In this document: in pieces, positions 1-9,955 of the stretch
Numbering within the stretch: the stretch's first letter is position 1
Layout of the letters: the number at the start of each line of letters is the position of its first letter
From: Metellina segmentata
Lineage: Eukaryota > Arthropoda > Arachnida > Araneae > Tetragnathidae
Assembly: GCA_947359465.1 (NCBI GenBank)
Contig: OX375881.1
Span: 76,903,914 to 76,967,913, forward strand
Reading direction: 5' to 3'
Length of the DNA: 64,000 nucleotides
The notes under the pieces: generated by a model
Databases searched by the model: none
What the model was told of the DNA's origin: nothing
The model's input: only the letters and a program-made list of their open reading frames with translations
Program-made: the position numbers and the translations under genes

Positions 1-918
1 TCTCGAGATTATTTAGAAATAAGATAATTAATTTCTTTATTTTCAACAATTAGGTCTAATTAAAGTAAATAAAATTACATTACAATTTAAATTTAGTTTT
101 AAAAACTAGTTCTAAACTTAGTCAACTCACTAACACAGTAACTTATTTCAAGAGAAATATTATAAGCAATAAATACACTCAAGCTGTGACAAAAAAGATG
201 TGTCTTCAATTTTGATTAGTACCTGATATGGTGTGTTTTGGCTGGTGCCACTAGCACAGACTTAGTGTATGTTTGCACAATACATCAAAATGTGATTTTA
301 TTGATTCACTGAGCAGGATTGAAGAGGATTACAAAGACCTTTTTCGTATATTGTTTGTGAAAGAACAGTAAGAGAATATATGCTAAGGCATTGCGACAAG
401 TGTCCATCAAAATATAGCCTTGTCCAGTTTTTACAGTCAAAATTTGAGAACTATGATGATGAAGACACTGTCGAGTACAATCAGTGGGTTTTGACTGATC
501 GAACTGAAATGATAGGGTGCTCGAGCTCAGTTGATGAGGTTAGTGATAACTTAGTAGAAAAACTGAACAGGTCACAATACCTCATTCATACATTGCTAAA
601 TCACACGATTCATTTATTAAAAGTTTAAAGGAAACAGTTTCTTTAAATACAGCTATCTCTGGATTTTAGTGAAAATTATGCTTTCAAAATACAAAAAGAG
701 GCGCAAGGTTACCACTGGACCTCAGATTCATGCACTATTCATCCTGTCATTATTCATTCACTGGACTGATGCAAGCAATAAAAAACTGAATTTACCTTTG
801 TATCAAATCTGATGACCTTAAACATGACACGAGTATGGTGTATGAGATCCAAAAAACTGTAACTACCTTTCTGAAAGAACTACCCACATAGCAAACATTC
901 ACTACTTCAGTGACTGAT

Positions 919-920
<2 letters not shown>

Positions 921-957
<37 letters not shown>
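921..957. repeat. (TC)n microsatellite
   Basis: About 18 uninterrupted TC units. They lie inside the decayed gene, between its YFSD and QYKN motifs, where intact relatives have a short GC(A/S)xG-type link. The tract therefore expanded within former coding sequence. Confidence 0.95.
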
Positions 958-959
<2 letters not shown>

Positions 960-1100
960 GCAATATAAAAATAAATACAACTTCATTAATCTGTGTCTGC
1001 ATGAAAAAGACTTTCAACTAAAAGCCCAGTGGTCATTTTTTGCAACCAGTCACGGTAAAACAGAATGTGAAGGAATATGGGTTTAACGTAAAACACTTAG

Positions 1101-1120
1101 CCCCCCCCCCCCACCCCCCC
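1101..1120. repeat. Poly-C tract
   Basis: Twelve C, one A, then seven C, inside the same decayed gene. It disrupts the frame before the last readable block. Confidence 0.9.
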
Positions 1121-1427
1121 AGGAAGGAAAGTCTTCAATGACACCTGCAAAGATAAATTTAAACAGCAAATGAACTTCGAGTTTTGCAAATCCAACATTA
1201 CAAATATTAACTTCCAACTTATTTCTAAGACATATCCTGGATGTTTTATTGCTTGTGTTTATGACAGCTTATGGTATTTTGGTATGGTGAGTGAGGTGAA
1301 TGCAGAAGAAGATTCCACTGTAAAGTTTTACATCCTCACGGACTACCACCATCATTTTTCTGACCCAAAAGGAAAGATGAATGTGTTGTACCAATCCCTC
1401 ACGTCATTGCAATTGTGGAACCCCTAA

Positions 1428-2329
1428 AACAATGACTGGAAGAACTTACAAATTCTCTCAAGTATACATGATGCATGTTCAATCAACCTTATGAAAGCAC
1501 TGTAGAAAATTAAAGAATTATTACCTAGAATTTGAAATATTTCAATGGTAAGTTTTGTAATTCATTTTCCATTCCAGAAGCATTATAAATATTCAAATTT
1601 TATGATAATTTTACTAAAATTGTTATTCTAATTTAACGATTTCAAGAAAATGAGTGAGTCAAGGGATTTCTATCTTTAAAGTGAAAAAAAATAATAAAGG
1701 AGTGAAAAAACCATTCATTTTATTTTTTTATGTGGTAGAGCATATCTTTTAGAACAAGAATAAAAAAAATTTTTTTTGATTGTCCTTAACCCTTTTAAAG
1801 ATATTTCACTTAGCGTAAAACTCGCCATTTTATTTTTAAAATCTATAAATAGAATTTTGGAATTTTTTCTAACCATGTATAAGATACTTGCAGGTATAAT
1901 TTATTTTTTTCCTGGACTCTATACATATTGATGTATACTCTTAAAAAGTTTCATCAACATTGGTCGATAAACAAGGGAGATAGAATTTTTATTTTCTAAA
2001 ATAAAGAAATTCTGTTTCCTCCATCTGATCGATAAAAACCGCAAAATTCCAAAAACTTTAACAGGCTATAAAACATAAGCCGCTTGAGATAGAGCAAAAA
2101 AAATTTATATGTGTTCTTAAATCCATAAAAGGAACAAACATGCCAAGTTTCATCAAAATCTGTGATCATGGGTGTCAAATCTTTTTTTTTTCTGGATGAT
2201 TTGACATGGATTGACCCTTTACTTAAAATTGTACAGGGAACAAGATGCAGAAGATTTTTTACTCATGCGGCTATTAGTTTAGGGTGTACTAAGTGTTAAA
2301 GTAAAAAAGAGTGAAATCACTTGCGTAAG
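1428..2329. other. AT-rich DNA without a gene
   Basis: No supportable gene. The text near 1930-2170 has phrases of the kind 'aagtttcatcaa' and 'tgtgatcatgg', common in decayed arthropod transposons. It may be the body of an element whose end is the hairpin cluster that follows. Confidence 0.4.
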
Positions 2330-2425
2330 AGGTATTGGTTTGCTAAGCAAACCAAACGGGATTGCGTAGCAATCCCCAGGGGTTGGCGAGCGTAAACGAG
2401 CAGGGGGCGGAGCCCCCTACTGTTA
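2330..2425. repeat. Cluster of short hairpins, possible Helitron-type end
   Basis: Three clean palindromes with 3-nt loops follow one another: TTGGTTTGC/GCAAACCAA (2335-2355), GGGATTGC/GCAATCCC (2358-2376) and AGGGGGC/GCCCCCT (2402-2418). An imperfect one lies between the last two. The first has the same 9-bp stem as a hairpin at 29147-29167, close to the 3' end of a Helitron-like element. A Helitron-type terminus is plausible, but I see no matching 5' end. Confidence 0.45.
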
Positions 2426-3704
2426 GACTACGTCCATAGTGCGCCGCTTCCAGCTTCCGACTTTATCGCGGCAGTTGAGCGGGGAGGAAAAGTAGCGTAA
2501 ACTGTATTGGTGCGGTTATAGTGCACCTGCTTTCTTGCTTCCGCCTGCTTTACCCGCTTCCACCCGCTTTTTCCGGAATGAATTATTAATTCTTTTTCCC
2601 GCTTGAACCGCTTACCCGATTGCCTCGTTGGTTTATTTTGCTGTGTTATTCCGTTCTGCACTTCTACGCTGTTTTGTTGTTGGAATAAAATGAAACAGAC
2701 AAAGATGTTTTAGTTTCCAAGTGTTTCTAAAAAGTGTAATTTGGGACAAAATATTTTTTTACGTGATTATGTGGATCCGAACATTGTTAAAAGAGCATTT
2801 TCAACTTTCTTCATTGATATAAATTATTTGGTAAAGAATCCCATACGTTTAATATATTAATGCGGGTTCATTCTAATTTGCACTAATTTCAGATATTTTT
2901 CCTTCTACTTCGGAAATCAAGTTATCAAATATATTTTTCCAAACTATACTGCTCTGAAATTCAACTAATTCCATTTCTAAATCATGGATACCCAGCCACT
3001 TAAATTCGTTTTACTCCATTGTTTCGAATTTCGTTTTGTATGGATATAAAATAAAGTGAAATGCATTTTCCATGTTTTTAAATTGATTAAATCTATCTTC
3101 GAAGGCCTTGTTTTATTTACTGTGTATAATCATTAAATATTTTTTATTGTATTTTCTTGAATGTCAAGCGTATTTTCCATTGTTATTGTGTTTTAAAAAT
3201 GTTTTTCCAAACATGGAAAATATTTCATGATTTTCATTTCCAAATCCATAGTAAAAATATCAAGTGTCGTCATAAATATCCTAATATTCTCAAACATCAA
3301 TAAAACAATTTGTCCATTTCCTTGAAGTTTTATTATTTACTTCATTAAAATGGTGAGTGTGATGTCGCATAAAAACATAAAATCATTTAACTAATCTATA
3401 TTTGAAAATTCGTAAAAATTATTGTTTTTTTTTCATTTAAAAAGAGCGTAATTTCTTAATAAATGACAAACCGATTAAGAACTTGACCCGAACTGAGCCA
3501 TCGAACATTATTGTATGTCAAAATGTTGTCGCCAAACGCGCATTTTACGCGCCTCATATGAACGGGGCCTTAATAAATATGTCTTTATTATTAGTATTTA
3601 CCATATGTGTTCATTCTCAAGCGGTACTTTATAAATTTACATATTCTACTCAATAGGCATTCAGATAAATTTTAAAACAGCATTATGTATGTATAATCAA
3701 TAAA

Positions 3705-4714
3705 TCTAAAACCAGGGTGTCAAGATTTAAATCAACAATTAAAATCATGATTTTAATCAAATGATTTCTTTTAATCACTGATTTAAATTACAACTAAACA
3801 CACATTTTTATAACTAAGTAAATGCACCAGAGAATAATCACAGAAGCGGTAAAATGTGCTTTAATCTTTCTTCACTCATGGTGATTTCAGCACTAATGGC
3901 TACACCCAGCAAAGAGGGAACTGGGTCAATTGCTGCATATTATAAAAGATTGCAACATCCATTTGTAACTTAGATTATACTATTTACTGGAAACAGTAAT
4001 GTAAATACACATGACATCATAAATCTAAATGCCAGGAAGAGTAATGTATAAACATTCCTGATTAACAACACTTATAATATAAACACTTAAAGGAAGTACG
4101 TAATAGTTTGATTCAAAATTATAAACTAAAGGGGTGACTGATTTCATAAACTAAAAAAAAAAACACACAGTTCGAAGTAAAGTTTTTTAAGGCTCAGCTT
4201 ATTATTGTCGTGTGCACAATAGAGATTAAAGAGTAGAAAAATACATATTCACGCAGCCATTAAAATGTCAGCAGGAAGAAAGAAAGATCCAATATGAATT
4301 AAAAGTAAGTGAAAATTCATTTATTATTGCTGCTCGGCAGTTTTATTATTAGAATTTACTATAGTATGATTATTTCTCTGTCCTCTATTCTACTTCTCAC
4401 ACTGTAGTTCAGGTCTGTCACTTACTCTTACTGATAAATTTGTTAATATGATGATGTAATTTACTCAAGAAAAACTATGTAGGATGTCAACTTGTGTTTT
4501 AAAGTTGAACAAATGTTCAGTAAATATTGATTTACCATGCCACAAACTCAATTTTTTATTAAAAAAGTTTATACATTTTTTTGTAAAAACAGTTGAGAAA
4601 CTGCAGAAATTTGAATAAAAAAAATCTGATTTAAATAAAAAAAAATCCGATTTAAATAAAAAATTCCAATTGATTTATTTTTTAATCATGATTTTTTTAC
4701 ACCCTGTCTAAAAC
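3705..4714. mobile_element. Non-autonomous hAT element, copy 1, with 8-bp target duplication
   Basis: The element occupies 3713-4706 (994 bp), starts CAGGGTGT and ends ACACCCTG. It is flanked by a perfect 8-bp direct repeat, tctaaaac, at 3705-3712 and 4707-4714. Both ends carry several short ATTTAAATCA and AATCATGATTTTAATC repeats. An 8-bp duplication and CAGGG ends are hallmarks of the hAT superfamily. No intact transposase is present. Two other copies of the family lie at 27068-28021 and, inverted and truncated, at 39400-39785. Confidence 0.88.
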
Positions 4715-4879
4715 ATATTACAAAAATCCTTTGTGCAATTTTTTTTCAATTTTAAGTTTTTTATTAACACTGATATTTTCTTCATGTTTTCTAAAAGAAG
4801 GGTTCGAAAAATATCAAAAATTTATGTATATGATGAAGTGATAAGTTTATAAAAATCAACGCGTGTGTCATTTAAAAAG

Positions 4880-4926
4880 CCTGCGTGGGCCAGTGTGACC
4901 CGCGGGTCATAGGTTCGCCATCGCTG
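4880..4926 (-). mobile_element. Solitary hAT terminus
   Basis: Read on the minus strand the sequence starts CAGCGATGGCGAACC and continues with a CCCGCGGG palindrome. This is the typical terminus of another hAT subfamily (CAGNGNTGGCGAACC). The opposite end was not found. Confidence 0.5.
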
Positions 4927-5343
4927 CAATAGATCCTCGTGTGATAGCTCCATGTTGCAAACTGACAGGCGGTCCAACGCGCGTTGCTCTATAACCACCC
5001 CCTGCTAGAATCGCGCGGTTTAACAACGCTGTTTGCAACTAAGCGGTAAAGCAGGAAGCTGGAAGCGGTGCACTATGAAACAAATGCGCGTCGTTCAGTG
5101 GATGATTGGTAGATCACCACAGCAACAGTAAAACTTAAATTTTATTTGTAGACGAACAAGATAAAAGCGTGAATGAAACGTTCTTATAAAATTGAATACG
5201 AAATTTGTAGATAAAACAAGAACTAGTTTCCATTATGCCCACGATCCTCGGCTAAACAGGGGACACGTACAGTGGTTTTGCATGTATGCAAATCCACATT
5301 GTGTCGTCACCCTGTACATATGAGATAAAAACCGCACAAGCCG

Positions 5344-6369
5344 GTGTTCTTACTTCATACAGTACGCTGTGAGGAAATGGTGGCTTTCACTAATAGTCAG
5401 TATTGTGAGATGGTGCTTCTTTATGGCGAATGCCAATGCAGTCCAGGCAGCACGGACTTATACCGTTCGGATTCCAAATGGTCCACATCCAAGTTCGGCA
5501 GCCATTGGAAACGTTGTTCGACGTCTCAGAGACAGGCAGCATTAGAAGTCGACCTCGTTCGTGCCAACCACGTATGTCTAGTAGAATACCAGCAGAAGAC
5601 ATACTGGCGTACGCCTTAGTCCATCCCTACAGCAGTACTAGACAAATCAGCAACCAAACTGGCTTAGTACAAATGCAAGTATGGAAAATACTACACGACA
5701 ATGGTGCACATCCCTACCATGCAATTCCTACGCAGCAAGGATTGTTACCGGGAGACCAAAAGCGACGCTTTGACAGGTACAATTGGGCATTAAACGAATT
5801 GGAGGTCAGGCCATAATTTTTTTCCAACATATTATGGTTGGACTATGTTTAACCGCAACGGGATGCTCAACCGACACAACAGTGGATGCTGAACCACACT
5901 AATAGGACCAGTGTTCTATGACGGTTCACTAAATGGACCGAAATACCTCCAGCTGTTACAGGATGTGTTACCTGACTTTATCGATGATATTCCTCTGGCG
6001 CTCTTGTTTTCCCTGTGATTCCAACATGATGGAGCCCCGCCTCACAAACCGCACGTAGTGTGACAGTTTCTTAAGAACAGATTTGGTCAACAGGTAATCG
6101 GCTAAGGTGGCTGTGTTTAATGGCATCCACGATCACCAGATCTCACTCCACTCGATTTCTTCCTCTGGGGTTACATCAAAGATCGGGTGTATAAAACTCC
6201 GTTGACAAGTTTGCTGGATATGCTGCAGCTTATCATCGATAGCTGCGCTACTTTTACACCAGAGATGATAAGGAATGTGAATGCCGGCAAGCTTGATCGA
6301 ATACAAATGTGTATTGTAGCCGTTGGTGACATTTTTGAACACACTCGTCATGTTTTCGTAAAGCAATAA
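5344..6369 (+). pseudogene. Mariner-like (DUF4817-type) transposase pseudogene
   Basis: A transposase is readable across several frames. The N-terminal helix-turn-helix block contains FTNSQYCEMVLLYGEC (about 5390-5440). It is followed in another frame (to 5816) by RRLRDTGSIRSRPR and a STRQISNQTG..VWKILHDNGAHPYH block. Catalytic-region pieces are QHDGAPPH (near 6022) and PRSPDLTPLDFFLWGYIK (near 6130-6180), and the end HVFVKQ precedes a stop at 6369. This order is that of the arthropod IS630/Tc1/mariner-like transposases with a DUF4817-type N-terminus. Several stops and at least three frameshifts make it inactive. A CCCTGTA motif near 6885-6893 may mark the 3' end. Confidence 0.8.
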
Positions 6370-7498
6370 ATTTCTTGCTGTTGCTCATCTGTGTCTTTTA
6401 CTTTTCCAATGTGCCACACTGAACACGCACGCAATTGTTTCTGACATTTTCGCATGTCAATAAAAGTTTATCAGCATAAAATTATTATTATGATTTCGGA
6501 TCGTCAGTTTTTTTTTCCCTGAGAACGTTTTTCAAATACTTTTTTTATTTATCTTTTTCTTCACTTTCTTTGTTTGAATTTAAATTTGTCGTTGGTTAAC
6601 TCAGAAAAACTGAATAACACCGGATAAAACGGTTTTCAATTTCAGGACGGCCCCTTTTTCAAGGCATGGAAAAGGTTCAAATTTCAATCGCGAATATCTC
6701 TGTCAGTTTTACAGATAACTCCATGCAACTTTTTTCTGTTTTTAACTCCTATATTTTGCCGCAAGGAGCGCTGTAAGCTGTCTTAATAAATTCAGCGTGT
6801 TCACTTTACTATCGGTACACGTTAATACCTTGACTCTACGAGACGCGGTTTCAAAATTAAAGGGCTTAAAGGGACTTTACAGGTTGCCCTGTATATATGA
6901 ATGCAATATAATCGACTTTCTGACCAGAAGTGACAGTCTAAACAGGAAAATTTTCTTGTGATATAGTATACGGGGCAGTCTTGTCCAAATGCCACTGCCA
7001 TTAACGACAATTGCAAATTTTTGTGCTAGGCATTTTTGTAGGTTTTTCAAAATGTTTGGAGTGACGGGAATATTTATATCCCAGGGGCCAAGCGGATGCA
7101 TAAAAAACATTGCTTTAGGTTGTTGAAACTGTGGCATCGTTTTGATTAACGCAAAAATCTTAAAGTACGTTGCAATAAATTTTTACTGTCAAGACTAGAA
7201 AAAAGCCTATGACTTTCACTCATTCCAATGTCGATTCACCTAAAAAGTAATAAAAAGGATTTTTTTGGTTTGGGGTGATCACAAAGTTTTTTGGGCTCGA
7301 GAATCAAATGAGTAATTCGTAAAACGTCCGATGAAAAATCGTGAATTTTTATAGTAAATTCCGATGAAAAAATGCAGAATTCTGAAAAACGAAAGACGTG
7401 TAAAGTGTCGAATATCAACTTCCTGAGCTGAAATAGAGCGATTCGAAAACATTAGAAAAATATTGATAAAGACGATAATGATTTATGAGATTTAATAA
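6370..7498. other. Mariner-like element tail and unassigned DNA
   Basis: 6370-6893 is probably the 3' non-coding part of the mariner-like element. 6894-7498 holds short open frames on the minus strand that match nothing I recognise. I see no supportable gene. Confidence 0.35.
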
Positions 7499-7780
7499 CG
7501 CTGGAAAGAAGAAGGAGGGTGGATTTGATTCAGCTTTTCAAGTTGGTAAAACAAGGGGACACAGAGAGCTTAAATTTCAATAGGGATAACAGAACAAGGG
7601 GCCATGGGTATAAATTGAATAAGACATATTTTAATCGGGATTTAAGGAAAAACTACTACTTTAATAGGGTAATAGACAGTTGGAACGCGTTGCCAGAGAA
7701 TATAGTTAATTCAAAGGGAGTGTACGAATTTAAGATACAATTGGATAGTCAGTGGGAATTGGGGAGTTCATAAACAAAGG
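7499..7780 (+). mobile_element. CR1-like LINE copy A, left part (3' end of RT ORF)
   Basis: The frame 7519-7773 (GDTESLNFNRDNRTRGHGYKL, then NYYFNRVIDSWNALPENIVNSKG) is nearly identical to 15653-15901, the C-terminal end of CR1-like copy B. Copy A starts abruptly near 7499, so it is 5'-truncated as most LINE copies are. At 7769-7780 it is interrupted by another insertion, and its 3' tail resumes at 13597. Both parts belong to a single former copy. Confidence 0.85.
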
Positions 7781-7784
7781 GCCC

Positions 7785-8106
7785 TGTAACGTCTTGAAGA
7801 TACAAAATCATTATCGAGAATCGTGGGAGCTCACAATGCGAATCGTTCCCGAAGTCTACCCCCTGGTCCGACTGCGGAAGTGACGACTGGAGGAGGCGGG
7901 CTGGGAAGAGACAATTTTTGGAGAGAGGCTGTTGCTAGCCGCAGAAGATTTTGAGGAACTTTAATCTTACGGAGGCTGTATTGTATCGGTGATGGACATC
8001 GTCGTCAGATATAAAACTGTAGCTGTACATATTCTTTAAAAACTTCAATTATTAATATAAGTATTTTAACCAGGAAGTGGTTTTATTTTTTCGTCGATAC
8101 GGTACA
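7785..8106 (+). mobile_element. Possible solo LTR
   Basis: A 322-bp segment begins TGTAAC and ends GGTACA. It is flanked by a 4-bp direct repeat gccc (7781-7784, 8107-8110), and a TATA-like ATATAAAACTG lies near 8009. This fits a solo LTR inserted at the 5' edge of the Jockey-type LINE. The alternative is that the segment is simply the 5' UTR of that LINE. There is no second LTR and no gag-pol. Confidence 0.42.
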
Positions 8107-8635
8107 GCCCACAGGTGCATTCCTTCTTTAGGTTTGTACGGGTTCACAACCCTGGGGTACCTGAGTGATCTTCCCTCCCTTTCGTTCTTTTTCTGCTCTA
8201 CCCTTTGCTTTTTCTTCCTCCCTCGTTGTGGTTGCCTCTTCGGAGGTGAGGGCTCCCCTTGAGAAGCTTTTCGCCAGTCTGTGCTTTTAGCTCCCCTTGG
8301 GGATTATATCACCCACGTGTTTGCCATGCGTGGAGACCTGTGCCTTCGGAAAGGGAGATCCTGGTGAAAGAGAGACAACATAAAGCCCCAATACATTGCT
8401 TCGGCTCCTGCTTCGAATAAACAGGAGGTGTACTTTGGTCCCAGTACATTAATCGGCTGGTGGGTATATCCTGCTAGGATTAAGGACCTGTTCACCAACT
8501 AGCTCCTTAGGGCAGTCATAGAGGTGAGTTTGGTCCGTATAGTCCCTGGCTAGTCCCGGTACAGGAACCTGTATCCCCTCGTTGGACTCCATGGTGGGTG
8601 GTGCCGCCGGGGACTGAACATCTCTTTTTTCAAAC

Positions 8636-9932
8636 ATGGAAAACCAAAATTCAACTTCTCCTTCAGTGGAGCAAATCTTAAATAAAAATATTAATAACAA
8701 TGTACCAGAGCAAACATTTTTCATTATGAAAAGTAACGAGGGCAATTTAAAAAACATATCAGCTATTTTACTTCATAAAACTATATTTGGAATGGTAGGC
8801 GATACAAAAAACATTAAAAAAACCCTAGCAGAAGATGTACTTATAGAAGTATCAAATAAAAAACACAGGCTATTAACATCCAAAAAATTAAATTCGTCGG
8901 TCCAATAGCAGTAAATGTAACACCCCATAAAACTTTAGATTCTTCAAGAGGCGTAATTTCAGAATCCGACTTAGTTCAAGACGCGGAAGAAGATATCTTA
9001 GAATCCCTGTCCAACCAATCTGTAATTAATGTAAAAAGAATCCTTATTTCAAGAAATGGTCAAAGAATACCCACCAAACATTTAATATTAACTTTCAATA
9101 CATCGACTATACCTAAACACGTAAAAATAGCTTATATGAATTGCCCAGTTCGACCTTTCATTCCCGTCCCTGTCCGTTGTTTTCAATGTCAAAGATTCGG
9201 CCACTCTTTCCTAGCTTGCCGTGGCAAAGAGACTTGCGCAAAATGCTCTAGTGCAGAACATAAGACCGATGTCTGCACGTCATCATCCCTTTGCTGTGTG
9301 AACTGCAAAGGTGACCATCCAGCTTTTGCCAAGTCTTGAACCGAATTCCAAACCGAAAACGAAATTCAGACCATTAAAGTGCAGCAAAACATTTCATTTC
9401 CGGAGGCCCGAAAAATTGTCAATGATCGCACCCCAAAACCTGGAATATCTTACTCTATAATAGTAAAAAAACTTTAAAAACTAACGGAACTCAAACCGAT
9501 GTAATTAGTTTTAAGCCATCTGATCAACATAAAACTTTAACGAACCTACCTAAAACGACTTTTTCTAAAGCATCAGCTACAACCTCATCAAATACAGAAA
9601 ATATAAACCAATCAAATCGATCTGTAAATACGTCTCTTAAGAGAACCATACCACCTGGGAAAAATAATATCAAAATAACAAGAAATTCTTCTCAAACCTC
9701 TCTACTGCCTAGATCTGGATCTAGCACCACTGTGCCAGGCCAAGCAACGGGCCAGTTACAGCCTGATGTTTCATCCAGAAACGTAATAACCGATCCTTCT
9801 ACCAGTGACCTAATAAATTTTTACAACAGCGAAAGTGATATTTCCTCTGTAGAGAGTGATGGCTTGGAGACTTCGCCACCCAAGTCAAGGAGGGACAAAC
9901 CTTGTCCAAAGACACGAAAACACAAAAACTGA
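8636..9932 (+). pseudogene. Jockey-type LINE ORF1 (gag-like), broken
   Basis: The frame opens at 8636 and is frameshifted near 8895. It continues to a readable stretch at 9136-9339 with zinc knuckles (CFQCQRFGHSFLAC, CAKC..H..C, CCVNCKGDHPAF), stops at 9337-9339, then continues to a C-terminal acidic and Lys/Arg-rich end at 9932. ORF1 proteins of Jockey-group LINEs bind the element RNA through such CCHC knuckles. At least two frame breaks and one stop are visible. Confidence 0.75.
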
Positions 9933-9955
9933 TTTATTTTTAATACTTTATTTTT

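Larger units (their letters stand above)
380..1427 (+). pseudogene. Decayed arthropod 'DFSENY'-type gene (uncharacterised family)
   Basis: Several frames in series read as one broken protein. 380-628 gives a Cys-Pro start and a YNQWVLTDR motif. About 610-770, after frameshifts, gives DFSENYAF followed by QKEAQGYHW and TIHPV. About 880-918 gives HYFSD. About 955-1070 gives QYKNKYNF and FFATSHGK. 1170-1427 gives a C-terminal block with a FIACVYDSLWYFG motif. From memory this order matches a multi-copy, uncharacterised arthropod family whose intact members read DFxENY, YFSDG and FFATSHGK. Acidic residues in the first two motifs suggest an RNase H-like (DDE-type) fold; that is inference. Stops, frameshifts, a TC microsatellite and a poly-C run show it is dead. 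The two short open frames at its ends are not separate genes. Confidence 0.62.
2433..5086. mobile_element. DNA element bounded by long inverted repeats
   Basis: The left arm from about 2433 (catagtgc, ccgcttccagcttcc, then cttta-cgc) reappears inverted at about 5045-5086. The match runs for about 40 bp with a few mismatches. A further direct copy of the motif lies near 2515-2565. The arms are GC-rich while the interior is AT-rich. No transposase is readable inside, and a hAT element (3713-4706) is nested within. The superfamily is not recognised. The arms could also be two separate copies of one short repeat in opposite orientation. Confidence 0.5.

Noticed and set aside
2428..2661. 77-codon Lys/Arg-rich minus-strand frame
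   Set aside because: It coincides with the GC-rich inverted arm and its direct repeat; no family match.
6877..7137. 86-codon minus-strand frame next to the mariner-like relic
   Set aside because: No recognisable family, and it overlaps the probable 3' end of that element.
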